Counted from the first letter of the stretch, positions 1 through 10,817 are shown. The stretch: DNA of 21,330 nt from Gnetum montanum (GCA_015680685.1 MNCI01010839.1:373989-395318), one strand, 5' to 3'. Numbers and translations: made by a program. The notes: generated from the sequence alone by a model not told the origin.

Positions 1-45
1 GCTCTATTTCTAGTTTTCTTGTGGAACTATCTCTTTCTCTGGGGA

Positions 46-401
46 AAAGTAGGAGTAGATTTGCAGAGTTTTGCTCAAATGTTTTAACAAAATTTTATTT
101 GTTACAAGTAGGTATTATAAGGACCACATAGACTAGGTAGTTGAACAAAATAAGAAACTTTCAACAACTCACAGTACTTGGCAAAGTTGGTTGAATCTCT
201 TTAAAGTAAGTCATTTGTAGTTTACACACAATGCAATCGTTACATTTCACACAACCGCACTCCGCAATAGCACACACACATACTCACATTAACTACTAAG
301 TTTATTTGGAGGTATCTAGGCCTTGGTGTTGCCAGAGACCAGCAGGCACCTAAATCCTGTTCGAGGACACTCGTTGGCCGCGTACCAAATGGTCGCCAAC
401 A
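46..401 (-). repeat. left arm of a ~356-bp inverted repeat flanking the window
   Basis: This stretch is the reverse complement of 20973-21330, at about 93% identity by eye with a few small indels. Read on the minus strand from its inner edge it begins TGTTGGCGACC, so it could be the 5' end of an LTR lying in minus orientation; it could also be the inner part of a long terminal inverted repeat. It keeps CpG dinucleotides (TCGCCAAC, GGCCGCG, TTCGAGG) that are nearly absent from the interior, suggesting a younger or less methylated sequence. The similarity ends abruptly at 401, where a decayed LTR begins. Bases 1-45 have no counterpart inside the window. Confidence 0.85.
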
Positions 402-549
402 TATAGTAACCGCTCAAATTTGGACAACCATCTCACCTATAATTTCAGAAAATTTGCTACCATTTTTCAGCCACATTTGTAGCCATTTCATAGCCAATTT
501 TCAGCCAAATCATGGCCAACTTGCAGCACCATTGATGGCCCAAAGATCC

Positions 550-556
550 TATAAAA
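550..556 (+). promoter_or_regulatory. TATA box of the 5' LTR
   Basis: TATAAAA lies in the context GATCCTATAAAAGC, which is repeated at 18737-18743 in the other LTR and, more loosely, at 19882-19888. Its place upstream of the AATAAA signal is that expected for the U3/R boundary. Transcription would start about 30 bp downstream. Confidence 0.6.
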
Positions 557-1076
557 GCCAACCTCCAACACCATTTACAAGTTTAGTAACTTTTGGGCAT
601 ACAAGCAATTTTGGCTCTAGAATTTTTCAACAAGTTAAGCATTTTTTGTTGAAGTAATTCTCAAGAAATTTACATATACAAAATTTCATATTTGGAAATT
701 TTTAAGCACTCAAGAGCTTTTTCAAGTTCCCATACTTGCATTCTCTTGAACTCTCATGTGGAAGTAGTGAGGCCTTGAGATTTGATGGATTTTTGGTGTT
801 AATACTACACTTCTGGGATTCAAAACCCAATGTGGAGCAACTTGGCATCCAAATACTCCACCTTCTCACCTTCCCAACAATAACCCAATTGGTAGATCCA
901 TGGTTGCAACAGAAAATGAAGGCTTCATAACATCAAGAGTGGCTTAGCATCCATATTGTGAAGCACATCACATTAGCTTCAATAGACTTTGAACTCTTGC
1001 TCAAGTGAACCCACCTTTTTTTCTCATCCAGGCATCATTTGTTCAAATTTCTCTAACTTATTCTTTATTCTTTCTT

Positions 1077-1082
1077 AATAAA
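1077..1082 (+). terminator. polyadenylation signal of the 5' LTR
   Basis: AATAAA in the context TTTCTTAATAAAGTTTTAAG is perfectly conserved at 19267-19272 in the 3' LTR, inside one of the best conserved LTR blocks. This suggests it marks the end of the R region. Confidence 0.55.
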
Positions 1083-1312
1083 GTTTTAAGGTTTAATTTT
1101 TTTATTCAAAACTAAATTTATTATTTGTGAATTATTTGGATCTATTTATATTCTCCTGCTTTGCATCTCATAAGTCCTTGGTTGATCTTCTAGACTAGCC
1201 AAGGTGCTTTGAATCTCATTTTTATCATGGAGGCCCTAGGGATTTCATATAGGAGAACTGCTTTCATTGAGGATCCTTAGTTTTCATTCCAGCAATTTAG
1301 GTTTTTAGTCAT

Positions 1313-1462
1313 AATAGTTTTTCTTGGAGCTAGAAGGAGGTCCTTTACCTAAATTCTATAAGAGTTTTCATTTCCTCTAAGAGTTTTTAAATTCCATTCA
1401 CTAGAATTTACTCCTATCTTAACATTTATAGCCTATTATTAAGCAATTTTAGCACTATTACC
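1313..1462 (+). other. leader between 5' LTR and gag
   Basis: About 150 bp of untranslated leader. A tRNA primer-binding site should begin within a few bases of 1313. The best candidate is TTGGAGCTAGAAGGAGG near 1324, but I cannot match it to a known plant tRNA 3' end, so no primer binding site is called. No other structure is seen. Confidence 0.4.
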
Positions 1463-4110
1463 ATGCCTTTTCAAAATCCACCAAATTTTCCTTCACCTTC
1501 ACTGGTAAAGATCATAACCAACAAGTGATGAGGATGTATGATCCCAAAGACCCTACAGTCATTGAGTGTAGGTGATCTTTGAGAGTCAAAGGAGAGAGTC
1601 CTAATTTTGTAGTCATTAATCAAGATCACTATAACTTCATTTATACCAAAATACAGGTAGGCATGTTAATTTCATGAATTGAAGCCAAGGCCAAAAGGGA
1701 GTCTAAGCTCATACATAGGGATGGGAAAGAGTACATCTATTTCCTGTATGAAGAAATTCCCCTTAATGATGTCTATTCTAGCATCCTAGCCCAATTGATT
1801 ATCATAGAAGAGGAATATGACCAGACTACCTTTCGGGAATAACAAGAAGAGGAGGATGAATTTAGTACAGAATATGAACCTAGAAACATCCTTGGAGGAC
1901 TATTCCAAAAAACATCCCCCAACATCACAAAATCATCTCCTAATGTCTTTGTTTCTCCATGGGCATGGACCCATCATCTTCCACTCCTTCACATCCTACT
2001 ATGTCATATCCCATGTCAATTCTAGATACACATCACACTAAGTCAATGCCACAAACAACAAACTGTAATGCATCAATGCCATTTGTAACACAGCCTTGAT
2101 ATACCAAATCATCAATGGTGGCTTTTACCACTGCAAATGTGTTAACTATTCACATGGGGTCCATCATGAGACTCCTACCAACGCAAGGATCAGACACCAT
2201 GTTTTTCCCATTTTTGCCTCAAGTGCTAGCACAAACATCTTTTTCTTTATTTGGCCTATAAGCCACAACCATAGCACAACCTTTTCCTTCAATCATGCAA
2301 CCCATAGTGAAGCCACAATTCTTACAACAGATGCCACAACCTTATGTACAAACCCTGAAACCTATGGGGCCACTACAAGGCTTGGATAAAGCCTTCCAAA
2401 TGATCCAAGACCTAATGGAGGAGTTGAAGAGGCTTAAAGCCTCTACCACACAAATTGTCAAAATTATGGACTTCTATCAAGATGATCCCATAAGTCCTAT
2501 GATCCCACCCTTCACACCTCCTCTTGGTGTCCCCATTCCACAATTTAGCAAATACAATGGAGAAGGTGATCCGAATGCTCAAGTTATTACCTTTTGATTA
2601 GAAATTTTTCTCTTATAGCCATGGCCTCATACCATCATAATGATTTTCCTTGTGTCTTTGACTAGAAAAGCACTCAATTGGTATCACGCATTTCCCAAAA
2701 GTTCTATATCCTCTTTGGAGGACTTAGTAGCCTAGTTTGTTAACCACTTCAAGTATAACTTGAAGCCTAACACAATGCTTGACCAACTCGTGAAGGTCAA
2801 GCAAGGGCCCTTAGAACCTATACAAAAATTCATTCAACTTTGGAATGAACTACTAAATAAAATAGTAGAGCTCATATCTAAGGCCCACTTGTTAGCCATA
2901 TTCAAGGAAGCAATTAATGACTTCATCAAGTCTAAACTCTACTTCCTTGATCCTCAATCTCTTAGCCAAGCATCTTTGAAAACTAAAAACATTGAGGATG
3001 TTGTGGAGACCAGCCATGACCTAGCCTACATATCATATAGAAACTAGCACACTCAAAGAGACAAGGAAAAGAGTAAACAAAACAACACTACCATAGCAAC
3101 TATAACTAAGGAAACCAAGACCACAAACATAGGGCCAAAGATCAACTTGCCCAATACCCCCACCAATGATCATAATAACCAATCATCAACTTCTAGGATC
3201 ACTACATTGACAAAAAATAGACCTAACTTCAAAAGGAAGAATAGGTCTAAATAAACTACATTGCCAATAAAACCATCCAAGTTGCTAGACCAACTATTAA
3301 GAAGTGGGCACATGCAACATAAACAAATGACCAAAGCCACTTGAAAGAAATACAAGTGACTATGTAAAATAGCCAAAGATCCCACTCAAGAAATGAAGGA
3401 TGTCCTCAATTACCTAAATACTTCAAGCTAAACTACTTCTACCATTATCATCAACTGCCTAGTCATGATACAGACTTCTACCTTGCATTGAAGGATGACC
3501 TCCAGGGGAAGATAGATAGGTGAAACTAGTCTTAGATGCTTCTAACCTAGTTTGGCCATAAAACTAGTCTATGTATGTATACAAAGATCCATTGAATGCT
3601 AATTATAGTCCCTATGTTATCTCGGCATTAACATCAATGACAACCAAAGACCTACAAGAGAACAATTTGTGATCTAAGTATCCCTCTATAATGAATGATC
3701 TTCTTTGGCTTCCCATAGCTCAATACCTCCTTTCATTATGAGAGTACCATCACAAATGCCTCTAAGGGAACCTTTTGTTATGAAGGTCTTGCAACCCAAT
3801 ACAACCCAAACAAAAATAGCCCAAACAACTACACAACAACTTCCTATGATGGCCAATGCTACTATGTCTTTCCTACAACCAATGGCTGACAACATAAAGG
3901 CTATAGCCAAACAAGGGAAGAATCATAAGCAAAAGCCTAATAACAAAGGAGACAAGCATATAGAGGCATAAAAGGAAGTGGCCCCAGTAAAGCCCACTCC
4001 CATTTCAACTATACCTATGACCTTCTCTGCCCCACCTCCTTCAATCAATAAGCCACAAGGACACTAAATCCCACAATCAAAACAACCAAAAAAAGTCACA
4101 ACAACCATAA
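1463..4110 (+). pseudogene. gag: gag polyprotein remnant (broken)
   Basis: Gag would form the retrotransposon particle and bind its RNA. The likely start is ATG 1463 (MPFQNPPNFP), but the frame shifts near 1498, and again before about 1950, where a Met/Pro/Gln/Ser-rich linker reads on in frame to 2594. The conserved core of the plant Ty3 gag family (retrotransposon gag domain) follows: PIPQFSKYNGEGDPNA near 2540-2575, LTRKALNWYHAFP near 2662-2700, then LVKVKQGPLEPIQKFIQLW to about 2843 and a helical stretch to 3045, interrupted by TGA, TAG and TAG. In another frame, 3419-3523 resembles the zinc-knuckle-like segment (YHYHQLPSHDTDFYLALKDD) with its cysteines lost. A Pro/Thr/Gln-rich linker follows at 3705-4060. 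Nonfunctional. Confidence 0.85.
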
Positions 4111-5101
4111 CCTAAAGCCGAAGTCCACATTTTGGGATGCATGGAGGAAGTAAAGCACAACCAGGGTGACAAGTCCATAGCTAATGACAAAAACTTCCTC
4201 AATACAATGGACCAAGTCAAAAAGTTTCTTAAATAAGAAAACACAACCTTAAGCTTATATGATCTGATCATGACTTCTACCACACATCGTGAGGTGCTAG
4301 TCAAAATGTTGACCTCCATACCTATTAGTGAGGATATTCCTACTAACAAGGAAGCCATCCATGTAGTGATGATTCCTCCATCACTAGGGGAGAATAAATC
4401 AACATCCTTGACATTTCATGATAGTGAAATTAAGGTTAATCCTCAGAAAGGTGAAGTAAAGATAGCCCCTTTATTCATAAACATATGCATAGGACAATTT
4501 AAAATACATCAAATGCATGTTGATGATGGAGCTACAACCAATGCCATCCCATGCACCATCATTAAATGCTTGGGGCTTAACTAAGAAAATATAACCTACA
4601 ACAACCATAGCTCTTAAGATCTTCAATGGATCAAGATTTTCCATTAAGTGGTCTATCTATTTGGATTTTGTAGCCAAAGAACAATTTCCTGCAACTGCAA
4701 ACTTCTTGGTAGTGGGAGAGACACCCAAATTCAACCTAATCCTAGGAAGACCTTGGATGGCTCAATTATGAGCTATCTCCTCATCCATCCATCAAGAAAT
4801 TCACCTTTCTTACAAGGAAAGTGAAATCATTATTCATGGTGATAATGTAGTTCCCCTAGCTATTAACAACATATACATAGAACAGGGATCTAAAGTGGAG
4901 CTTCAAGAAGAAGCTCCTAGCCATGAAGAGTAATAACCTAAGATAGCCAATGATGACAAAAATAGGCAATGGGATACATTATGGTATGAACTCCCTTTTA
5001 ACATTGTAAGTGAAGTGGATGGAAAATACAGGCTTGTGCAATGTAGTAGGCCTCACTCACTCCCTAATCTTGCAAAGATTAGGAAGAGTCTATGTAAGTG
5101 A
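4111..5101 (+). pseudogene. pro: retropepsin-type protease region remnant
   Basis: This is the C-terminal gag-pro part, whose aspartic protease would cut the polyprotein. It contains LYDLIMTSTTHREVL (about 4255-4300), a segment common upstream of protease in plant gypsy elements, then HVDDGATTNAIP at 4516-4551 as the active-site loop. The usual D-S/T-G reads D-D-G; variants at the middle position occur in this clade, so this alone does not prove loss. After a frameshift near 4585 the C-terminal protease signature is clear (NLILGRPWMAQL, about 4735-4770). A conserved-looking tail (RQWDTLWYELPFNIVSEVDG) continues to TGA at 5099-5101. Several internal stops make it nonfunctional. Confidence 0.82.
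5094..5099 (+). promoter_or_regulatory. possible 5' splice site at the end of gag-pro
   Basis: GTAAGT, a strong plant donor consensus, overlaps the last codons before the gag-pro stop. In Ogre elements an intron separates protease from RT. If this were the donor, an acceptor just upstream of the pol frame near 15073 would be needed, which would make the intron about 10 kb and enclose the antisense gene. This is inference only; the hexamer could be chance. Confidence 0.25.
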
Positions 5102-5276
5102 AGTTTACCTTAACCTTCACATGCCTCTATGACTAGATGTAGTGATATCCAAATAGCCTTATTATATCTTTATTATTTTATGCATGTATCCTAAATTTAT
5201 TTGCATTATTACCTATTTGCTACAGCCTTTCTTTATTTTTACTTATGTTTTAAACATTAAAAAAAAATTTCTTTTA
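5102..5276 (+). other. non-coding spacer after gag-pro
   Basis: AT-rich stretch with an A9 run (about 5259-5267) just before the 29-bp array. I see no reading frame or recognizable signal in it. Confidence 0.5.
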
Positions 5277-5595
5277 GAATTGGCCTACTAAGACCTAAAA
5301 CTGGCATTATGGTTTGCTATTACCTTAAATTGGCATTATCATCCACTAAGATGTTAAACTATTACTACGGTCTACTATGACCTTAAACTATCATTTTGGC
5401 CCACTAAGGCCTAAAACTAGCAATATGGTCTACTATGACATTAAACTAGCATTCTTATCCACTAAGACATTAAACGAGCACTGCGGTCTGCAATGACCTT
5501 AAACTAGCATTCTAGCCTACTAAGGCCTTAGACTAGCACTATGGTCTACAATGACCTTAGACTACCATTATCATCTACTAAGATGTTAAAATAGC
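5277..5595 (+). repeat. 29-bp tandem hairpin array, 11 copies
   Basis: Eleven units of exactly 29 bp follow each other without a single indel (starts 5277, 5306, 5335, 5364, 5393, 5422, 5451, 5480, 5509, 5538, 5567). A typical unit holds GGTCTACTATGACC followed by TTAAACTAGC. Units repeat in a four-unit order A-B-C-D (116 bp): A has GGCC...GGCC, B and D have GGTC...GACC, C has CATC...GATG, each around a 6-nt TACTAA/TACTAT-like loop. Stems remain fully paired over 4 bp in six units. One more eroded unit is visible at 5621-5649. The array lies between the gag-pro end and the 3' end of the antisense gene. Confidence 0.93.
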
Positions 5596-5649
5596 AATGT
5601 AGCCATAATTTCACAATATAACCTATGCCTACGATAGCCTAAAATTAGC

Positions 5650-5932
5650 AAATGTTCATTTTATTACCATATCTCTCATTACCTAGCCTATTATCGCATC
5701 AATTAGCTATTTTATTTTATAACCAAAAATGTCAACATAACCATTTTCAACGTTTATAAAATTTACTACTATAAATATTCAAATTTAAAATTAAAATTTT
5801 TGTGACATATAGCCATAACCACAATGTGTAGCAATGATGCCAAAGAATAACCATCCATCCCATAGTTCTGGCTAACCATAGCCATCAACATAAAGATGAA
5901 AACAAATAGCCAACAAGCTAAACTAAAGGAGG
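5650..5932 (-). other. probable 3' untranslated region of the antisense gene
   Basis: On the minus strand this stretch follows the TAG that ends the last exon (5935-5933). It is U-rich, has no open frame of note and contains two AATAAA signals (minus strand at 5716-5711 and 5665-5660), 217-273 bases past the stop, a normal plant 3' UTR length. The 29-bp array begins right after. Confidence 0.45.
5711..5716 (-). terminator. candidate polyadenylation signal, antisense gene
   Basis: AATAAA on the minus strand, 217 bases beyond the predicted stop; a second copy is at 5665-5660. AT-rich sequence makes chance matches likely. Confidence 0.35.
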
Positions 5933-7418
5933 CTATTGAGTCGCATCCATAGAAGGAAGTGATGGATCATTTCCACCCTCACTGATGGGGCCACCAATGT
6001 CTCTTAAGGCCTAAAATACAATAACATATAGTTAGTTAGTAACCAATAGCCAAAATCATAACTTGAAACAAAGGCTAAAGCATAGAATATATCAAACATG
6101 TGGAGAGTTTGGCTCCATCACTTCTAGAGGTAGATGGAGAAGGCCTTCCTCCAAATGATGGAGGATCTGGTCCTCCATCATGTTAACCTAATCAACATCC
6201 CCAAGATCAACTCTAGAAAGTATGTTGGATCTATCTATAGAAGTCCAAGTAGGAGGCTCATGAGTAATAGTAGCTATAGAGGTCTCACCTACAACCATGG
6301 TGATCTAAAGAGTAGGGGATTACTCCACCTTGAGAGTACTTTCAAAAGTTTTATAAGCAATCTCTACCTAGATCCCCTAAATGAATAGCTCTCTCTTGTG
6401 TTGTTTAACCAACTCTTCCTAAAGCCACTTTAGGTAGGCCCCATGATTGACCTTATACACATGCTTGTGGATCTTTTGTGTCTTGCCCCACTCCAAAACC
6501 AAAGTGTAGTAACCCTTCCAATCCTTAACCTTTTGGAAGATGAGATCCATCTACATACCTTGCTCTACCATCTCCTATAGGACCACTACTTTGTCCTGAA
6601 TGACATGCCAATAGTGAGCCCATGTGATCTCCTTAGTTCATAACTTCCCCAAGTTATCCACTTGGGCTTTCACAAAGGCTTTATGATCTCATAGATTCCT
6701 AATAATATTCTCCTTTCTTTGAGTCTTTTCCCTTAAATCCACAACTTCCTTACATAGGAATTCATTTGACCTCCCTAGCTCCCATGAAGCTTTTGTGCAT
6801 GACATTGCTAAATTAGTGGCAGTGTTGTATAGCTTCATAGGTACATTAGAAACATTAGAGGGATGTCTAGGCAAGGAGTCTACCTCCATGTCTCTGCTAG
6901 GATACCACTCCATGGATGGTACTATACAAACATAAAATATAACCATAGAACACAACCTTAAATAGCCATAATACGAATAAAGCTTATGATTGAAGCACAT
7001 AAAAAAAATCCTTACCTATCTCAGTTGCAACTTGATGCAATCGATAAATGATGTCCTTAGCCATCCCACGCAAGAACTCCACCTTGTCTAGAGTCTCTAC
7101 CAATGGTTTTTCATGAAACATAGGGACAAGAGCTTGCACTGGTGGCTCAAGAACTACTATAAGCATAACAATCATTGAAAGATTATGATGACAACCAAAG
7201 ATAACCAATGAAATATAACAAAAATAGTGAGGCATAAGAATACCTATCTCATCCTCCTTTGGGATGATGATGGGAGAGGTACCTAGTATCCCCTCACCAA
7301 ACCAGGCATCTAGATCATCTACAATAGCATCAACAAGTCCTTCAATCATAGGTTTCTTTAGGAGTGTCTCTTATGCATGCCTTTGTTCTACCTCCGTAGT
7401 AGCTTGGGCAACTTTAAC
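5933..7418 (-). pseudogene. antisense gene, exons 5-8 (coiled-coil-like C-terminal part)
   Basis: Exon 5 (7418-7244) and exon 6 (7156-7016) are acidic and helical (IEGLVDAIVDDLDAWFGEG; VETLDKVEFLRGMAKDIIYR). Both end GAGATAG/GT with good donors. Exon 7 (6921-6098) gives 274 codons in one frame with no indel, though about ten stops, and looks like a charged coiled coil (ELGRSNEFLCKEVVDLREKT) followed by a Trp-rich stretch (DWKGYYTLVLEWGKTQKIHK). Exon 8 (6010-5933) adds 25 residues and ends in TAG. The exon 7 donor (CAT/GTTTGA) is weak; its acceptor (GTATTTTAG) is strong. Confidence 0.65.
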
Positions 7419-7521
7419 CTAACAAGCATAGCACATAGAAAACCAATAAACACATAAAATCATAAAGTAGCCATAAAATTTTAAAATATGAAATAACCAA
7501 AGTTAAAAAAAGCATACCTAC

Positions 7522-8574
7522 AATGGCCTACTACAATGACTTAAGATTAAACTTAAGCTTCTTCAAGGTAGGTTGATCTAATGTTGGGGGTGCCTCCTCC
7601 ATAGGCCTCTTAAGTTTCTCTCTAGTTTCTCCTTCAACCTCCATGTGCCATTGTTTGGCATCCTAAACACTGGTAGGAAATGAGAGGGGATCATCATCAT
7701 TAGTACTATTGGGAGACTTGTACTTCCTAACATCAAGATTCTTAGTGGTGATGGATAATGTTTCATTCATCCCCTCTGGTGGGTTTTGGTCCTACACTTA
7801 GATAAATGTGCTTTATCCAGGGCCTAGAAAGTTGATTTGGATCTTGGAAAATCCATCATCCATTCCTATACACTAACAAAAACTCTACAAACCTCTTTAG
7901 ATAACCTACAAAAAATTCAAAGTGCATATGGATTATTGTAGAGGTGTCAACATGGAGTCTAAGGATCTCCTCTTAAAGACTAGTAGCCAAAGCAATAGCC
8001 CAATCAAATTTGATACCCTCCATCAAGACCTTCTTAAAGGTCCACCCCTATCCTAGGCTGATTATCTTCTTTTGTGATAGTAGTTTGGGGAACACATGTG
8101 ACCTAAATAAAGGATATGATTCCTTTGCATTAGGGTTCATAAATCTATACATCAAAATTTTAGGATGGCCCATGCTAGCACCAAGTCACTCTAGAACTTC
8201 CTTGTGATGGCCCAATTCCTTCACTGTCCTAGTGAAAACCTTGGCCCTATCAGCAAGGACATCAAACAACTTATGAAAGAGGCCAGCACCTATGTTGATG
8301 TTCAACTTAACACCTTGGATTATAGTGTTAAAGTGACCAACCTCCTCATCAAAGGATTTGATAACATGCAACATCTCTACAATAGGAATGGAAGGAATAG
8401 GTGCCATAAATACATCAAGAAAAATTGCACATTGGATGCTTGCTTAAACATATCTATGCACTTGTTCCTTTAGCCACTCCTATGTTGTTTTCACATCACC
8501 AAACTTTAGGATGAGGGTATCCTCATGATGTAAACGTGAAAGTGGTATAGTGATATTAGCTAAGGTGGAAAGTC
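7522..8574 (-). pseudogene. antisense gene, exon 4 (largest exon)
   Basis: The exon begins after TTGCTTCATAG and reads on through helical, mixed-charge sequence such as VEMLHVIKSFDEEVGHFNT and LFDVLADRAKVFTRTVKELG (8390-8210), the longest stop-free part. A frameshift is needed around 7790-7840, after which an acidic, Pro/Lys-rich tail reads KRPMEEAPPTLDQPTLKKLK, with a possible nuclear-localisation cluster. Stops are TAG, TGA and TAA. The donor may be at 7521 (GTAGGT) or 7517 (GTATGC); only the first keeps phase with exon 5. Confidence 0.6.
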
Positions 8575-8685
8575 CTATGAAGCAATAACCAAAGCTTAGC
8601 ATTAATATGAGCAATTTCAACAACCAAGAAAAGTAATAAAACACTTAATTCCATAAAACACTAGAAGTTATATGTTCACCTTTAC

Positions 8686-9470
8686 TTTTCTACTGTGGTG
8701 TGGAGGTTCCAACTACAAGGGTCCAATCTATGTTATTGACAACTACCCATCATCTATGCATCATCCCACCATCCTTGCACTTCTTGCACACAAGATTAAA
8801 CCTTGTGGCGTATTCATCAAAGTCCCCTCTTAACTATTGATACACAACAACTCTAATTGGGGGACTCTTGGTGAATTTGGCTAAAGTGGTTTGAGCCACT
8901 ACCAGGATTTGATCATTGAAAATCAAGCTCTAATCATTAACCTTGTACCTACAAGAAGTTGAATTAATGAAGTTAGGTAAGGTAATCAAGTCAAGATCAT
9001 AAAAACATTACAATAACCATGTTTACCCCTGTAGACAATACACAGTGCTAGCCGAGTTTTGGAATAATGTGTGGCCTCTATGTGCCACCATTAGAATGTT
9101 GTCAATATTATACTAACTATACTCTGGCATCGTCCAGATCTCCAAAAGGTAGTGTGGACTTATTACCTCTATTGATACCCTTGTAATCTTAGGTAGTGGA
9201 TTGTAAATAATGTACTTGCTAATCAGGCTAGACACTCAAGGCAAAGGGGTCTCCATAATGACTCCAACTACATCTGCAGACAAGTATGACCACAACATCA
9301 CACTAAAGTTCCTAAGGAGGTAGGCAAGGAAGTCCCTTTCCCTAGGCTAAAACCATAATAAGAGCCTCCGAAGAGGCATGTCATGTGGTGGAGTATTATT
9401 CTTGGGATGACTAATGTAGCACAAAATACCAACTAGCTCCACTATGAGGAGAATAGTCCTTGTGAAGGCC
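8686..9470 (-). pseudogene. antisense gene, exons 2 and 3
   Basis: Exon 2 (9470-9027) starts after a classic pyrimidine-tract acceptor and reads FTRTILLIVELVGILCYI, then hydrophobic/aromatic helices (LLRNFSVMLWSYLSADVVGV); it ends CAGGG/GTAAAC. Exon 3 (8948-8686) carries FDEYATRFNLVCKKCKDGG, with a C-x2-C pair that could be half of a zinc site. Exon 2 has three in-frame stops (TAG, TGA, TAG) and exon 3 four (TAG, TAG, TGA, TAG), each explainable by a single C-to-T or G-to-A change. The intron between them is only 78 bp, the short end for plants. No known domain is recognised. Confidence 0.62.
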
Positions 9471-9496
9471 CTACATGAAACAAAACAAAAACATTA

Positions 9497-9775
9497 TGAC
9501 CAATTAGAATTTCTTAATAGGTTAGGAATACATCCTAGTTAGAGAAAAATTAGCCTTTGTAAAAAGCTCTAAGGTGTTTATCTAAATTGATCTAAGTAAT
9601 TCCACAAGAAAAAATTATCAAAACCCTGCATAACCTTGCATCATGACCAATTGGAATTTCTTTACAAACTTAGAGAAAACTTCCACAGGTAGAGGTAAAA
9701 TTAGCCTCTGTAAAAAGATTTTAGATGTTTACCTAAATTAGCTTAAGAAATTCCATAAAATAATTTTTACCATAT
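9497..9775. repeat. diverged ~147-bp tandem duplication
   Basis: The block starting TGACCAATTAGAATTTCTT at 9497 recurs as TGACCAATTGGAATTTCTT at 9644. Both copies continue through AAATTAGCCT-TGTAAAAAG and end near ATTCCA-AA. Identity is moderate. It lies in the antisense gene's first intron, close to the exon 2 acceptor. Confidence 0.7.
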
Positions 9776-9824
9776 TTCATAGCCTTTATAGCCAAAAACT
9801 ATATCTTAGTCTAAATTGTGCATA

Positions 9825-9955
9825 CATTTGGAAAAAAGCAAGCATAAGTTTTGGAAAAAGCAAGCATAAGTTTAGAAAAAACATGCATAAATTTGAGAAA
9901 AAACATCTAAACTATGCAAAAATTTAGAAAAAGCATGATAAACATAGAAAAATCC
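9825..9955. repeat. short minisatellite, ~25-bp units
   Basis: About five irregular copies of a unit like GGAAAAAGCAAGCATAAGTTT follow one another, decaying toward the right end. It is intronic with respect to the antisense gene. Confidence 0.65.
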
Positions 9956-10817
9956 ATGTACCCATAGAAAGAAAAATTAAGCATATCAACCACTTCTATT
10001 TTGGGTAATGTACCACAATCATGAGATTTACCTTGATTCACACAACCATAGCAAAAATTTCATAAAAGCTTTATTTTAAGTCCAATCAAAGTGATTCCAC
10101 ATTCATTGAAAATATGAAGCCAAAGCCTATGCAGCCATGACTAGAAAATAGCAAAAATATTTGCCGTCCTCTTTTGAAAATTTCACAAATCTACATCAAA
10201 TTACAAAAGCAGCACAAACAACCAGACTGTGCCACATTAGAAAAACAGCCATAACTTCCTTGTTTCAAAGCCAAATTAAACAATACAACAACCATTAGAA
10301 AGATAAAAAAAAAAGTGCTACAAGCTCATGAACTTTAATTTTACAAATGTGTGTCCATTTTACCAAGAAAAAATATACAACTTGGCTTGTTTTTATATAG
10401 AAAAACTTCAAAAATCTCAAAGCCTAAATTTCATAAAGCCATTAAAATGGTTGAAATAGCCAAAACCATTAAAACCCATTTAAATTCACATCAAAATATT
10501 ATGGTATGATTTTTTAAAAAAATAATTTTAACAAATCCTAAGGCCTAGATCTAAAAAAAATGGCCATACCCCAAGATTCTGAGCAAAAAGTATAAAACAA
10601 ATAGCCCTATTTTCAAAGTCAAATCTACAAAAGCTAAAATGATAAAAAAAAACTATAGATATACATGGGAGCATTCAAAATAGGAGATGGGATTTCATCA
10701 AAATTTCATTTTAATCCCTCTATTGGAATAGATCTAAAAAAATAGCCTCAACATCTACAAAGCAAAAAAATAGAAAAATCACAAAAAACAAAGGTAGAAA
10801 TAAGTAGAATTTCCTAC

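Larger units (their letters stand above)
402..1312 (+). repeat. 5' LTR, truncated at its 5' end
   Basis: It aligns with 18612-19504, beginning at the shared TATAGTAACC and sharing a TATAAAA box, an AATAAA signal and many intervening blocks. Identity is around 90% in the best part (about 970-1090) and lower elsewhere, so the two LTRs have been diverging for a long time. Compared with the 3' LTR, roughly the first 690 bp of U3 are missing. The break coincides with the inner edge of the left inverted arm at 401/402. The 3' end is placed near 1312, where similarity to the other LTR stops; uncertainty is a few bases. Confidence 0.85.
9471..10817 (-). other. intron 1 of the antisense gene
   Basis: About 1.35 kb of strongly U-rich (minus-strand) sequence without any sustained frame, bounded by GTAGGA and TTTCATGTAG. 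It contains a 147-bp duplication (9497-9775) and a short minisatellite (about 9825-9955). No other gene is seen in it. Confidence 0.55.

Noticed and set aside
1318-1345. Primer-binding site CTTGGAGCTAGAAGGAGG
   Set aside because: Position is right, but I cannot match it to the 3' end of a known plant tRNA.
3686-4358. Minus-strand frames of 74 and 93 codons in gag-pro
   Set aside because: They lie opposite the gag linker and protease region, which read convincingly on the plus strand.
5277-5595. CRISPR array, suggested by 29-bp repeats
   Set aside because: Units are directly abutting with no spacers, in a plant retroelement context.
6134-6388. Plus-strand 84-codon frame
   Set aside because: Shadow of antisense exon 7, whose frame is longer, joins spliced neighbours and has protein-like composition.
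6984-7349. 121-codon minus-strand frame taken as one uninterrupted gene
   Set aside because: It reads through intron 5 (GTATTC...TTATAG); the intron part is U-rich and unlike protein, and splicing restores a better frame.
8204-8473. Plus-strand 89-codon frame
   Set aside because: Opposite strand of the longest stop-free part of antisense exon 4.
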